Shown one piece after another: positions 53,316 through 64,000 of a stretch of DNA of 64,000 bases. Below the pieces are notes generated by a model. That model saw only the letters and a list, made by a program, of their open reading frames with translations. It searched no databases and had not been told where the DNA came from. The position numbers were made by a program, and so were the translations under genes. The stretch comes from Anadara kagoshimensis (taxonomy: Eukaryota > Mollusca > Bivalvia > Arcoida > Arcidae). The stretch is from positions 13,720,698 through 13,784,697 of the forward strand of contig CM037860.1 in assembly GCA_021292105.1 (NCBI GenBank), written 5' to 3'. Position 1 is the stretch's first letter, and every line of letters starts with the position of its first letter.

Positions 53316-54134
53316 AGAAAAGTCTTGTCTACATAAATGGTAACAACTGCTCTGTCATCAAAAGATTTAAATCAGTGAGATGCTTTCCTTACTTTAGAGA
53401 TATTTTGTTTTAAGTGGCTAAAAATTCTGTGTTCGTACTGTTAAATTAGCTCTAAATATCTGTCAGTTAAATATAAAATCCTTGATAAAGTTTTAAAATT
53501 GAGGCTTATCTTTCCAGAATTTGGCATCGGTTCTGAATAAATTAATCCTTTTGATTGAAAAACAATACATTTAAACAGAGTCTATTGATTATATTTCAAG
53601 CTGATAAGACTATAATCTTTGTCTGCAATACTGACCAAAATTCCACATTAATCACAGCTATCAAAAATACATTTTTAAGCTTTTATGAAAAGAATGATTT
53701 ATTAGAAATAAAGTTGACATTTTACCATTAAGGATTTTTTTTATATTTATTTATTCTTTATGCCACTCCTCACTTTTCTTGGTTTTTCAAAAATTTTCAG
53801 TGTTGATGTCATAGTGGTTTTTTTTTGTGTGTGTATTTTGTTTGAGTTTTTGACTAATTTTTGTTGTGTTCTCACTCATCATGACATTTACAGTGAGTTG
53901 TTGTAGAATATTGTCACCAGATATGTGTCATATTACTTGTAATGGTTTGATTGACAAGAAACTTTGACCTATGAGAACCCTTTGTTAATTTCTAGTTTTT
54001 ATGTATTTTTTACAATTTTTGGTCACTATAGAACACAGGTGAAAACATATTCATTTGTTTTTGTTTACTATCAGTAGTTTTGTTTGTTCATGCAGCATTG
54101 AGAGTTTTATTACAGTGTCTGTTACTTTTACCTC
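53316..54134. other. AT-rich sequence, no gene seen
   Basis: No repeat family or exon was recognised. Confidence 0.5.
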
Positions 54135-54145
54135 ACTTTTTCACT

Positions 54146-54453
54146 GTACATTGATTGACTGATTGGGGATTTACATTCCAGTTAAGCATATTTCATGTAT
54201 ATTAAGATGTCACCAGCTATAAGTGAGGTGACAGAAATTTTTATGTTTGCTTTGTATTTGGGGCAATGTGCAGGGAAGGTTCTTTTATGTGCCACGCCTA
54301 CCATGACACTAAGCATTTGTTTTTAAAGCCTCTTCCAAAGGACTCTGTGACTTTCATTACTTAATGTTATGTGAATTTTGAAAGAACAGTCACTACCTAT
54401 TTTCAAGTCTTGGTCAGACTCAGACCGGTGTTTAAACTAACGACCTCCCACAT
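54146..54453 (-). mobile_element. SINE family A, head-truncated, 11-bp target duplication (A9)
   Basis: It is flanked by ACTTTTTCACT at 54135-54145 and 54454-54464. It runs from the 3' end (ATTCCAGTTAAGCATATTTC) to CGACCTCCCACAT, so it is cut just past the B box yet has a duplication, meaning it inserted as a truncated copy. Confidence 0.88.
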
Positions 54454-54639
54454 ACTTTTTCACTTTAAAGTTTCATCACAATACTAGTTCCTTTCTTGGC
54501 TAAACATGACCATTTCATGTTGTGTTTTTGGATCTTTGACTTTTTTACAGTTCTTATTAGAATCAACTGCTTTCTCCTCATTGACAGTTGTATTTTCAAT
54601 GTCATTACCAGGTGTTGTTGGTGTATTGTGGAGGAATGA

Positions 54640-56608
54640 TTGAATCTACTTTGAGAGTGTCATAAGTTTTATCCAAGTAGAGGTTCTTTGAGAGTGTCTT
54701 AGGTTTTATCCCTGACCAAGTAGAGGTTCTTTGAGAGTGTCATAAGTTTTATCCCTGACCAAGTGGAGGTACTTTGAGAGTGTCATAAGTTTTATCCCTG
54801 ACCAAGTAGAGGTACTTTGAGAGTGTCATAAGTTTTATCCCTGACCAAGTGGAGGTACGTGTCATAAGTTTTATCCCTGACCAAGTGGAGGTACGTGTCA
54901 TAAGTTTTATCCCTGACCAAGTGGAGGTACTTTGAGAGTGTCATAAGTTTTATCCCTGACCAAGTGGAGGTACGTGTCATAAGTTTTATCCCTGACCAAG
55001 TGGAGGTACGTGTCATAAGTTTTATCCCTGACCAAGTGGAGGTACTTTGAGAGTGTCATAAGTTTTATCCCTGACCAAGTAGAGGTACTTTGAGAGTGTC
55101 ATAAGTTTTATCCCTGACCAAGTGGAGGTACGTGTCATAAGTTTTATCCCTGACCAAGTGGAGGTACGTGTCATAAGTTTTATCCCTGACCAAGTGGAGG
55201 TACGTGTCATAAGTTTTATCCCTGACCAAGTGGAGGTACTTTGAGAGTGTCATAAGTTTTATCCCTGACCAAGTAGAGGTTCTTTGAGAGTGTCATAAGT
55301 TTTATCCCTGACCAAGTGGAGGTACTTTGAGAGTGTCATAAGTTTTATCCCTGACCAAGTGGAGGTACGTGTCATAAGTTTTATCCCTGACCAAGTGGAG
55401 GTACGTGTCATAAGTTTTATCCCTGACCAAGTGGAGGTACTTTGAGAGTGTCATAAGTTTTATCCCTGACCAAGTAGAGGTTCTTTGAGAGTGTCATAAG
55501 TTTTATCCCTGACCAAGTGGAGGTACTTTGAGAGTGTCATAAGTTTTATCCCTGACCAAGTGGAGGTACTTTGAGAGTGTCATAAGTTTTATCCCTGACC
55601 AAGTAGAGGTACTTTGAGAGTGTCATAAGTTTTATCCCTGACCAAGTAGAGGTACTTTGAGAGTGTCATAAGTTTTATCCCTGACCAAGTGGAGGTACTT
55701 TGAGAGTGTCATAAGTTTTATCCCTGACCAAGTAGAGGTACTTTGAGAGTGTCATAAGTTTTATCCCTGACCAAGTGGAGGTACTTTGAGAGTGTCATAA
55801 GTTTTATCCCTGACCAAGTAGAGGTACTTTGAGAGTGTCATAAGTTTTATCCCTGACCAAGTAGAGGTACTTTGAGAGTGTCATAAGTTTTATCCCTGAC
55901 CAAGTGGAGGTACTTTGAGAGTGTCATAAGTTTTATCCCTGACCAAGTAGAGGTACTTTGAGAGTGTCATAAGTTTTATCCCTGACCAAGTGGAGGTACG
56001 TGTCATAAGTTTTATCCCTGACCAAGTGGAGGTACGTGTCATAAGTTTTATCCCTGACCAAGTAGAGGTACTTTGAGAGTGTCATAAGTTTTATCCCTGA
56101 CCAAGTAGAGGTACTTTGAGAGTGTCATAAGTTTTATCCCTGACCAAGTGGAGGTACTTTGAGAGTGTCATAAGTTTTATCCCTGACCAAGTAGAGGTAC
56201 TTTGAGAGTGTCATAAGTTTTATCCCTGACCAAGTGGAGGTACTTTGAGAGTGTCATAAGTTTTATCCCTGACCAAGTGGAGGTACTTTGAGAGTGTCAT
56301 AAGTTTTATCCCTGACCAAGTGGAGGTACTTTGAGAGTGTCATAAGTTTTATCCCTGACCAAGTAGAGGTACTTTGAGAGTGTCATAAGTTTTATCCCTG
56401 ACCAAGTGGAGGTACGTGTCATAAGTTTTATCCCTGACCAAGTGGAGGTACGTGTCATAAGTTTTATCCCTGACCAAGTGGAGGTACTTTGAGAGTGTCA
56501 TAAGTTTTATCCCTGACCAAGTGGAGGTACTTTGAGAGTGTCATAAGTTTTATCCCTGACCAAGTAGAGGTACTTTGAGAGTGTCATAAGTTTTATCCCT
56601 GACCAAGT
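54640..56608. repeat. Minisatellite with 43-bp and 36-bp unit versions, about 46 units
   Basis: The long unit is CTTTGAGAGTGTCATAAGTT then TTATCCCTGACCAAGTGGAG plus GTA. The short unit lacks TTTGAGA, so reads CGTGTCATAAG. A second variable site is GTGGAGG or GTAGAGG. Units are otherwise near identical over 2 kb. Minus-strand open stretches reading TWSGIKLMTRTS repeats are by-products. Confidence 0.98.
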
Positions 56609-56742
56609 CAAACTTAATTTGTAGTTTTGTGCTTCTAATTAATTGATGTTTATTATTTATGAATTAAATTAAATTAATCAAATAGATATATTGTACAATG
56701 TAATTATTGTTGTTCTGTAACCTTTATCCCAAGGCACTTAAA

Positions 56743-56895
56743 CATCACCACCCAGCCTGCATTAACAGCATGGGTGAGGGGTCTCATCTTAACCTGGCCT
56801 GTTTTAGGGTTCCCATCACCACCCAGCATGCATTAGCAGCATGGGTGAGAGGTCTCATCATCACCCAGCCTGGATTAGGGGTCCCATCACCATAT
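56743..56895. repeat. GC-richer tandem repeat, about 70 bp unit, 2 copies
   Basis: CATCACCACCCAGC, TGCATTAACAGCATGGGTGA and GGGTCTCATC recur twice with a partial third. Open in one frame only by chance. Confidence 0.85.
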
Positions 56896-58187
56896 GGTAC
56901 TGGGGACAGATAGACCACATTCTGTTTATTGGGAATATTTCATCTTTGTTTTGACGATATTGCTGTCATTGGTTTCTTTGTTTGTTACAAACATTGATCT
57001 TAACTTTGAATTTGTTAAAAAAATTTCAATCAGTGCTAGAATCTGAACCTGGTCATTAAAACCACAATATAATTTGGTTACAGATGTTCAAAGTGCATTA
57101 AATTTGCATATTTTCTTTTTATCCTTTTAAAAATTTTAATTCATTTCAATTTTTTTTAAATACTAAAAATCAAGATTTATACATTACAAAACAGCTGGTA
57201 CTTAGAGATTTATTTTTTTCCTAGATATAGACATATTGTCTCAGATTTTATGTTTGTTTTTTTTAATCAGTTTAATTTTTTTCCTCATTTATTTTTTCGA
57301 GATCAGACAAGTAAACTAATTTCTTAATTATTTTGATAGGATTAAAAGAGATGATTATCAAATATGTGTAATTGTCCTTAAAAACCTGTCAAATTAACAA
57401 TTACGAATATAATTTATGTGAAACATCTTCCCAACCTTTCCGGCAATTAAAAATTGATTTTTTTTTTGTTGGTTTTAATTAAGGAAGTAAACCGTAATTT
57501 TAACACGAAAATTAAGTAGATAAAAACTGATTATTTATGAGGTTTGTTTAAATATTTTAATTTTTGTGTTAATTATCAGAAAACTGTTTTAAGAAGTTGG
57601 TTCATTAACCTGTAGTTTTGTAGATGTTTGGAGTCATAGAGTCACACCTGAACTTTTTCTCACATATATTTTCTAATTTTCTGTTTATAGGTACACTAAA
57701 TATATTTTTATTTCTATAAATATTTTTTTCCGTTCTTTTCTGTTTTTCATCAAATTATATGTTTGTATAATAATATACCTGTAAACACTGAGTCACTTTG
57801 ACATCTGACAATTAATTATTCCTTTTACAATGGTCATTTCAAATTTTTGTCATATGTCCAGCCATTTGTTATGATGGATGACCACCTAAGTAATGACCAT
57901 TTGCCAAAAATATTATTACAGCAAAAATTATCTATGTCCATTTTATTGACCACACTAACATAGTAAAAATTATTATAGCTTTAATATGTTTTGGCATTTT
58001 TTACCTGATAAAAATAAAAATGACCCATGTCCAGTACATAGTTCAGGAAATAAAATGTTTACAGGACGGACATCCCGTGTAACACTTTCTGTTTATTATT
58101 TTGTTTTTGTATTTCCAAAAATAATGAATTTCCTCTCACCTCTTAGAAAAAGAGTTGTATAAATCTTTGACGCTAGTCTTCACTCAC
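56896..58187. other. AT-rich sequence, no gene seen
   Basis: No repeat family or exon was recognised. Confidence 0.5.
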
Positions 58188-58290
58188 ACAGTAGAACCTG
58201 TTTTAACTGAACACCTTTGGAACTGAAGTTTTCCTCAGAAAAAACAGATTAGTCTTTGAACATATAATAGAATCTATTTGAACTAGAGAT
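58188..58290 (+). mobile_element. MITE-like family G copy
   Basis: ACAGTAGAACCTGTTTTAAC, ACACCTTTGGAACTGAAG and AAAACAGATTAG follow the order of family G (compare 62811). The ends are weak. Confidence 0.45.
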
Positions 58291-58896
58291 GTCATTGATA
58301 CTCAAGTATCACTCACATCATTGGATGTAGGAATGAAGGTTCGCTGTTTTTGAGTCTGGACCTAGTTCATTTCAGAAAATAAGTTGTAATAGTAATAAAT
58401 AGCTGAAGTGTATAAATATAAAGAGCTCAGATTTTTAGGTTTCATGGGCTACTGGGTCCCTGCTAATGTTAATCCCTGAGGTAATGAGTGTAAAAATAAA
58501 ACACTGTTACTAAATAAAAAAAATCATGTTTTTGTTATTTAATTTTAATATTACATTTTTTTTAATTAAATCAATTTAAAAATCCATATTAAAATAAAAA
58601 TAAAAAATAAAATAAATTATTGAATGCCACTATTATTTTTAATGATGAAGCAACCATAATCAACCGACTTTTCTTAGTAGGATCACTGTGCATATGCACT
58701 TTATTCCTTGTCACACCTGAGATTGTAATTACTGCTTGTAAGGACCAATAACAATTAAATATCGTGAGTAAAGAATGAAGAATATGTCTTATCAGGGACA
58801 ATAACAGCGCCCACTATCTAAAATTAACTGTCAGTTGTGCTTGGTATGTGAAAGTCAAGGTGAAAACATACTAGTTTGTTTGACATATTGTACAGG
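58291..58896. other. AT-rich sequence, no gene seen
   Basis: No repeat family or exon was recognised. Confidence 0.5.
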
Positions 58897-58912
58897 TTAC
58901 TTTTGATTCTGA

Positions 58913-59256
58913 GTTGAGTTGAGTAATGGTGTTTTACATCCCAGTCAAGACTATTGCACCTATATCGAGATGTCGCCAGCTATAGGCTATTTAAAGTGCA
59001 GAACTTTTGCCTGTGCATTGTGCTGATGGCATTACATAGCAGAGTTCTTTATCGTGCCAAACTTCTGTGACACGGAACCTCGGTTATTTTAAGTTCCCAT
59101 GTGAAAGAACTAAGACTTTCATTCATAATACCGAGTGCTTGGTGAAAGAAGAGTGACTACCCACTTTCAAGTCTTGGGTCAGACCAGGTCGGGGTTAAAA
59201 CCCACAGCCTCTCACTTATAGAGCAAGGACTCTACAAACTGAGCTACCACAATGGT
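58913..59256 (-). mobile_element. SINE family A, full length, 16-bp target duplication (A10)
   Basis: It is flanked by TTACTTTTGATTCTGA (58897-58912) and TTACTTTTGGTTCTGA (59257-59272), one mismatch. On the minus strand the head is GTAGCTCAGTTTGTAGAGTC and the full body follows. It shares with A8 a slightly different 3' subfamily wording (GCTGATGGCATTA region on the + strand). Confidence 0.93.
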
Positions 59257-59395
59257 TTACTTTTGGTTCTGAATATCTTCAAATCATAAAGTTGGAATAA
59301 AAGTTAAAATCATAAAGAACAAAATCAAATCAGATTATACAAATTTCCATTAATAATTTACAGATTAATTCAAGGTTGTGGCCTAAAACATTAGT

Positions 59396-59745
59396 TGGTT
59401 GGTTGGTTGAATGTTGCTTAACGTCGCATCAGCAATTTTTCAGCTATTCACGACAAGAACTAATTTATTAATCTCTATGGGTTAATCTATGCATGTGAAG
59501 TGCAAGTGTGTTTTATGGCCTGCCTAGTACTAGCGCGCACTTGGGATGACCTTAACGTGCTAGCTCACAGAATCAGTATGCTGCAGACAAGTGTACCACT
59601 ACCCCAGTCACATTAAACTGATATCAGGTGATTCAGTAAAGACCAATGGAAAGGAAATTTCACTTTCCCACATGTGGTCTGAGCGGGGCTCGAACTCACA
59701 GCGGTGAGAGACCCTGAATTTGTAGACTGACATCTTATCCATTCC
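59396..59745 (-). mobile_element. SINE family C, about 350 bp
   Basis: The left end is TTGGTTGGTTGAATGTTGCT TAACGTCGCATCAG; the right part, reversed, has a B box (GCTCGAACTCACAGC on +) and GGTGAGAGACC. The body (GCCTGCCTAGTACTAGCGCG, GATGACCTTAACGTGC) is more GC-rich than the surroundings and unrelated to families A and B. Confidence 0.7.
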
Positions 59746-60004
59746 TAAAACATTTGTGTACTTTAGTTTACTCTTGGTTTTCACTGTACCATGTACATGT
59801 ATTTCAGAAGATAACTATTATTTCATGTAACACCATCTTGTGAACCCTCTGAACTGTATTGAAACAACTCCCATATTGTTACACAGCATTAAAATTGCAA
59901 GCTGTTACTAGATTTCTTTACATACTGCAGTTTCCTCCTGGAAATAGGGGCCTCTTTGACTGAGTGTTATAAATTACACATTTTACGTAAAGCATACCCT
60001 TATG

Positions 60005-60268
60005 GAAAATAGCACCTCTAACTGCCTAGTTTAGACAGATTCTAATGTGAGAAGGTTTGTCAGATCGCTTGTCAAAGCTTAAGGTTGGTGGTTTTCTGGG
60101 CACTCCAGTTTTCTCCAGCATCCCAGAACTGACCATCTTCATCTTGACTGGGACTTTCTCCAGCATTCCAGAACTGACCATCTTCATCTTAACTGGGACT
60201 TTCTCCAGCATCCCAGAACTGACCATCTTCATTTTGACTGGGAACAACTCCATTATTCCATTGCTTCT
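60005..60268 (+). mobile_element. SINE family B with internal 45-bp triplication (B9)
   Basis: CACCTCTAACTGCCTAGTTT, AATGTGAGAAGGTTTGTCAG and GGCACTCCAGTTTTCTCCAG lead into three copies of a 45-base unit (CAGAACTGACCATCTTCATC, TTGACTGGGACTTTCTCCAG) at 60111-60240. The last joins the normal 3' end (GGGAACAACTCCATTATTCC). As 45 is a multiple of three, both strands stay open, giving false repeat peptides. Confidence 0.85.
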
Positions 60269-61175
60269 GGAAATAATGTTCTCAAAACATTCTACCTCTA
60301 TATACAGTCCATCCCACTGATGATGAATCCCTATGAATGTATGCTGCTTAGCAAAATGGTATATAAGTCCATTTTTTATGTCAGAAACATTTTAATGGGG
60401 GGGGGGTATTGTTTTCCCCTCATTCTTTTCATGTCATTCATTACGAAGAAACTCATTTTTCTGATTTTTGACTGAAATCACTTCTGGTTGTTGTGTACAT
60501 ATAAATTTGACAAAAGTCATATTTCAATTTTTTTTTAATGACAGACATTTTTTGACCATATATTAGTAGAGAAAATGTAAAATGTCTGACAAATTTGAAT
60601 GATAGATATTCTTTTGACCTTAAAATCTAGAAGTGGAATGATAGATATTTTATGACCTTAATATTCTATAAAATGAAATGTTTTTCAACTCATATTTCAA
60701 AAATAATAAATAAAAAAAAACAACAAAAAATAATGATTGACCGAATGTGAAAAAACTCATATTTCATATATTTTATAATGATAGACATTTTTGACCATAC
60801 AAGAAATGTGAGTAAAATAAATCTTGAAGAGAGATTGACATAATCACTGTTTAGACTTGAGAGTATTCAGTCTCATGGTAGATAATTATAGTGTTTTTAT
60901 AATGATATGTCTTCAAAATAGATATTGGTTCAGTTGCTGATCTGTGCTGGATTCCATCATGTCCTCCATAATGATACTTGTCCACTGTATAAACAAACTC
61001 ATGACAAAGACTTATGATTTTATATATCAAACATCTTTGATTATTTTCTTGATAAACACTGACCATGTGATTGAATTAATTAGTTAAAATTAATCAATAA
61101 ATCGATGGAGCTGATTAGTTGATCGTGAATCCAGAACAAGGAAGGCATCAGACATTAAGCAGGTTTTAAATCAAT
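60269..61175. other. AT-rich sequence, no gene seen; weak internal repetition at 60540-60810
   Basis: ATGATAGATATTTTATGACC, GACAGACATTTTTTGACCAT and GATAGACATTTTTGACCATA recur irregularly, probably a degenerate tandem repeat. Confidence 0.5.
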
Positions 61176-61181
61176 CACATC

Positions 61182-61242
<61 letters not shown>
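61176..61242. repeat. (AATC)n microsatellite
   Basis: About 16 AATC units. Family A SINEs end in AATC tails, so this may be the expanded tail of a lost or diverged SINE. Confidence 0.95.
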
Positions 61243-61243
<1 letters not shown>

Positions 61244-61439
61244 GATGACCAGATTTCATCAATCCATTATACATTCAATCAATCACATATATTCTAATCA
61301 ATCATTCATGCTTGCAGTTCATAAACTGCTTGTACTTTCTGGTTATCAACAAATCTATTGGATTATTAGGCCCTGTGTCAGGAAAGGGACATTGCAAGTA
61401 AAGTTACATCACTGCGATCAACGTCAACATACTGTGGAT

Positions 61440-61457
61440 GGGGGGGGGGGGGGGGGG
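61440..61457. repeat. Poly-G run
   Basis: About 17 G, followed by SINE-like GTGATGTGTCAATATAAACA, again suggesting a SINE remnant around it. Confidence 0.9.
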
Positions 61458-61499
61458 TATCATCCTGGTGATGTGTCAATATAAACAGTGATGGGAGTG

Positions 61500-62242
61500 T
61501 GAGACTATGTGAAATCAACCAAACACTGCCTCGTTTGGATTGGGATGAGTAACCTTGAGCACTGTTTTTTTTGTAAAAGTTAACTTATGTTCTCTGATTC
61601 CTCCCTGACATTTTGGCTATTATTTGTCTTCATAATAGACATTCAGTAACACCATGTTTTAAACCCTTTAATAACTTTGCCACCTCTCCTATTCATAAAT
61701 GGTTTTGTAGTCCCAAAATCCATTTCTTGTATATTTTTCTTTATTAGCTTCTCTTGTTTTACCCCCAAACTTCTTCAATATGCCAAAATCTGACTGAGCT
61801 AATGATGATGGATAATCAGGGTTTTACTGTAATGCAGTCAGCACATTAGCTGACAGGTCACATGTACCGGTAGATGTTAAACTCTGACAAACATCTGTAA
61901 TACTAGTATACCGGGGGTATCATCGGTATGTTACTTTCCAATGTTACCCTTTCCCCAAAGTTTTTACAGTAAATGTGTGTGGTGGTGAGACATATAATTA
62001 CCAGAAACTCTTGTTTATTTTTAAACACTTATTCTTTGTAAACAGGTATTTATATAAAACACTGTTTGATGCACAACAAAGTACAAACATCATTTCTACT
62101 GGAAACCAAGATTGATTATTAAATAGCCAGTAATAAACAAGGAATTTCAACATAAACAATGTCAGGTAATAAGGTTTTAGTTTAACTTTTCAACCTCTAG
62201 TTTAAATGCAATTTATCCAGGTATGAATTTGATCTTATACAG
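61500..62242. other. Sequence before the candidate exon, no gene seen
   Basis: No repeat family was recognised. Confidence 0.45.
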
Positions 62243-62303
62243 GTGAGTTACAGAGGTTACCTGATGCTGCTGACAGTGATGAAAATACTGCTTCTTTTAA
62301 CTG
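62243..62303 (+). CDS. CAAP1: Candidate further CAAP1 exon
   Basis: The acceptor TCTTATACAG ends at 62242. Entering in phase 1, as the donor at 46915 requires, the exon completes GGT and reads ELQRLPDAADSDENTASFNW. It ends either at donor CTG|GTAGTG (phase 2) or at an in-frame TAG at 62305. Its acidic, Asp/Ser/Asn-rich composition fits the tail that follows the CAAP1 core, and the frame match is exact. Against it: weak pyrimidine tract, weak donor, short length, and a 15.3 kb intron. Stopping at 62305 would give a protein lacking the usual C-terminal helix, so a splice is the better reading if the exon is real. Confidence 0.35.
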
Positions 62304-62810
62304 GTAGTGTAATTATTAATAAAAACAGTTCAGGTGTAGTGCTGATAAGGACAATTTACACCTGTGAAATTTAATCCTTTCTAATTATCATCAAATTTTC
62401 TATTATCTGTGCTAGCTAAAAGGTGAAATTTACTTCATTTTATTCCAAGACCTAAAAAAATCAATAACATGTTTATAATCTTGTTATATGCTACAGTGCC
62501 AAGGCCCTCTCAGGGGTCATTTTAATTTTCATTTCATGCTACTACATGATAATATGTTTTAATGAATTACGAGAGAAAAAAGACAGAATTATTGAAATGA
62601 CAGTTTTTACAGTTGCTCAAACTGTTAATTGCTGAATGATGTATTTGCCACTAAAATAGATTAAAAAATTTTATCTTCAGAATTATAAAATTTTATATCA
62701 TTTGATATTTATGAAATTCTATTCTTGGACACAAAAATAAGTAATGAGCAGTAATAAAAAAATGAAAATAAATATTTTATAACTGGTATGTAATCTGTTA
62801 TAGTACAGTG
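62304..62810. other. AT-rich sequence after the candidate exon, no gene seen
   Basis: No repeat family or further exon was recognised. Confidence 0.45.
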
Positions 62811-63300
62811 AAACATATCTTAATTAAACACCTTCTGGACTGATTAATGTATTGTAAACCAAACATTTTCTGGACTAAAGTAGCTCAGTTAGTAGAGTGC
62901 TGGCTCTGTATGTGTGAGGTCATTGGTTTGAACCCTGTCTGGGTCTGACTAAGACCAAGAATAGGTAGTGACTGTTCTTTTGACAAGTACACAGCATTTA
63001 GAAATGAAAGTCACATGACCCTTGTCAGAGACCTTAAAAACCAATGCCCCATGTCAAGGCAGGCATGGCACGTAACAAAACCCTCCCTGCAAATTGCTCT
63101 GAACACACTACAAAGGTAAAAAATTTTGCCACTTCACCTATAGCTAGTGTTGTCTCGATATAAGTGATATATTCTTGACAGGGACATAAAACCCCATTTA
63201 ATCAATAAATCAACCTTCTGGACTAAATTTTGTTTTTTGTAAACCCAAAAACCTTCTGCACTTGTAATTTTGTTTGAATTAGACAGGTGTAAATAAACAC
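62811..63300 (+). mobile_element. MITE-like family G, split by a SINE
   Basis: TACAGTGAAACATATCTTAA and ACACCTTCTGGACTGATTAA lead to the SINE. The element resumes at 63216 (TTCTGGACTAAATTTTG, CCTTCTGCACTTGTAATTTT) and ends near TTAGACAGGTGTAAATAAAC. Confidence 0.65.
62880..63215 (+). mobile_element. SINE family A, full length, exact 12-bp target duplication (A7)
   Basis: It is flanked by TTCTGGACTAAA at 62868-62879 and 63216-63227. Head GTAGCTCAGTTAGTAGAGTG, B box GGTTTGAACCCTGTC, body ATAGGTAGTGACTGTTCTTT, end CTTGACAGGGACATAAAACC and tail ATCAATAAATCAA. This is the best + strand reference copy in the window. Confidence 0.95.
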
Positions 63301-63945
63301 CTCACAAAGAATCAGATTTTGGATCTTTTATTAATGGATGTCTATTCCTTTAAAAAAAAACATGTTTCTAAGGTAAAGAAGTTGACTTTTTACTGGCCAA
63401 CAAACTTTTAATGTTAGTATTATCAAGATTTAATAATAAAATATTGTTTTAAAACTGGGTAACATTGCACTGTTAATTTCTTCATTTTTTCAATTAAAAA
63501 GATAATTGCATTCTGGATTTTAAGCATTTCTAAATGCATACTTCAATATCGATTCAACTTGATGTTTGATTAAGAATTTTCAAATGTAAATTTTTTTTAT
63601 ACAAAGTTTCTCAAGAGAAATTAAACCTGTCAGCTTCAGTTTTCTTTGATATCTTTGAAATTCTTTAAATAGTTGAATCAAGAGATTTAAATGTAGTCAG
63701 ATTGATCAAATAAAAAGTCTGTAAATCTGATAATGTCTTCTACAATGTTTTTGTAATCCCTGAACTCGGTTGATAGAGCGTCTTCTCTGAATACAAATCA
63801 GGAATTTTCTTCCTTCTTTAGCAGTGAAATGATCACTGATCTCTCTTGATAGAAAGTCAAGGCCTGGTTGTCCATAGCTTCATTAGCTCAGTCAAATGGT
63901 TAGTGAAAATTCAAAATTTACTTAAAATTAAAAATATTCAATGCA
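63301..63945. other. AT-rich sequence with SINE-like words, no gene seen
   Basis: CTCGGTTGATAGAGCGTC (about 63766) and CATTAGCTCAGTCAAATGG (about 63882) resemble tRNA-like A boxes of SINE heads; no complete element was recognised. Confidence 0.35.
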
Positions 63946-63946
63946 T

Positions 63947-64000
63947 ACAGTGCAGGCCTGTCGAAAGTTTAACATTAACATTAAAGTGAGACTAGGTGCA
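63947..64000 (+). mobile_element. MITE family E, copy 3, cut by the window end
   Basis: TACAGTGCAGGCCTGTCGAA then AGTTTAACATTAAC matches the left inverted end of copies 1 and 2; the rest lies outside. Confidence 0.75.

Noticed and set aside
54792-55253. Repeat peptides (TWSGIKLMT type) on the minus strand
   Set aside because: They arise because 36 is a multiple of three in the short units of the minisatellite; no start context, splice signal or conservation supports a gene.
60026-60253. 15-residue repeat protein on the minus strand
   Set aside because: It is the 45-base triplication inside a SINE.
63820-63860. Strong acceptor-like tract (TTTTCTTCCTTCTTTAG) near the window end as a further CAAP1 exon
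   Set aside because: In the phase needed after the candidate exon it meets a stop after about nine residues, and tRNA-like SINE words lie on both sides.

Overview
This is a eukaryotic, AT-rich, gene-poor window that looks like a marine bivalve or another mollusc. The basis is the repeat content rather than a species marker: dense tRNA-derived SINEs, mobile elements with the AGCTCACCTG start familiar from mollusc genomes, several MITE families, and many minisatellites with unrelated units. No complete single-exon gene, rRNA, true tRNA, CRISPR array or virus-derived element was found.

One host gene is convincingly present, on the + strand: a homologue of CAAP1 (caspase activity and apoptosis inhibitor 1, human C9orf82). 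Four coding exons were traced with matching GT-AG splice sites and compatible phases: 26848-27047 (probable start ATG at 26856), 31085-31255, 46284-46368 and 46859-46915. They give about 168 residues: a Lys-rich N-terminus, the conserved CAAP1 core (PIGSYIRDRQEMMEQ, NLPDILKDLPMEEL, CLEQLEIMSKKRI) and the start of an acidic tail. The last clear donor is phase 1. A possible next exon that keeps this frame lies at 62243-62303, 15 kb downstream. The usual C-terminus was not found, so the gene probably runs past the window. A strong Kozak context and an acceptor 8 bases before the ATG suggest a 5' UTR exon further upstream that I could not identify.

Layout: 1-26.5 kb has no recognisable coding exon and holds microsatellites, at least seven minisatellites (59-60, 40, 50-58, 32, 42, 80 bp units and others) and SINEs. 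26.8-47 kb is the CAAP1 locus. Its first intron carries a 1.7 kb tandem array inside a mobile element. Its second (15 kb) holds a 1,557-bp hairpin-ended element with a 145-bp internal repeat, nested SINEs, a 34-bp minisatellite and two adjacent MITEs. 47-64 kb is probably a further intron, with a 50-bp-class array, a 113-bp higher-order array, a 2-kb 43/36-bp array, more SINEs and MITEs, and the candidate exon.

Two SINE families (called A and B here), one hairpin-ended family (H) and four MITE-like families (D, E, F, G) explain much of the non-tandem repeat content. Several nested insertions with target-site duplications allow relative dating. Family letters are local labels, not database names. 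All similarity statements come from reading the sequence and from memory of known proteins; no search was run.
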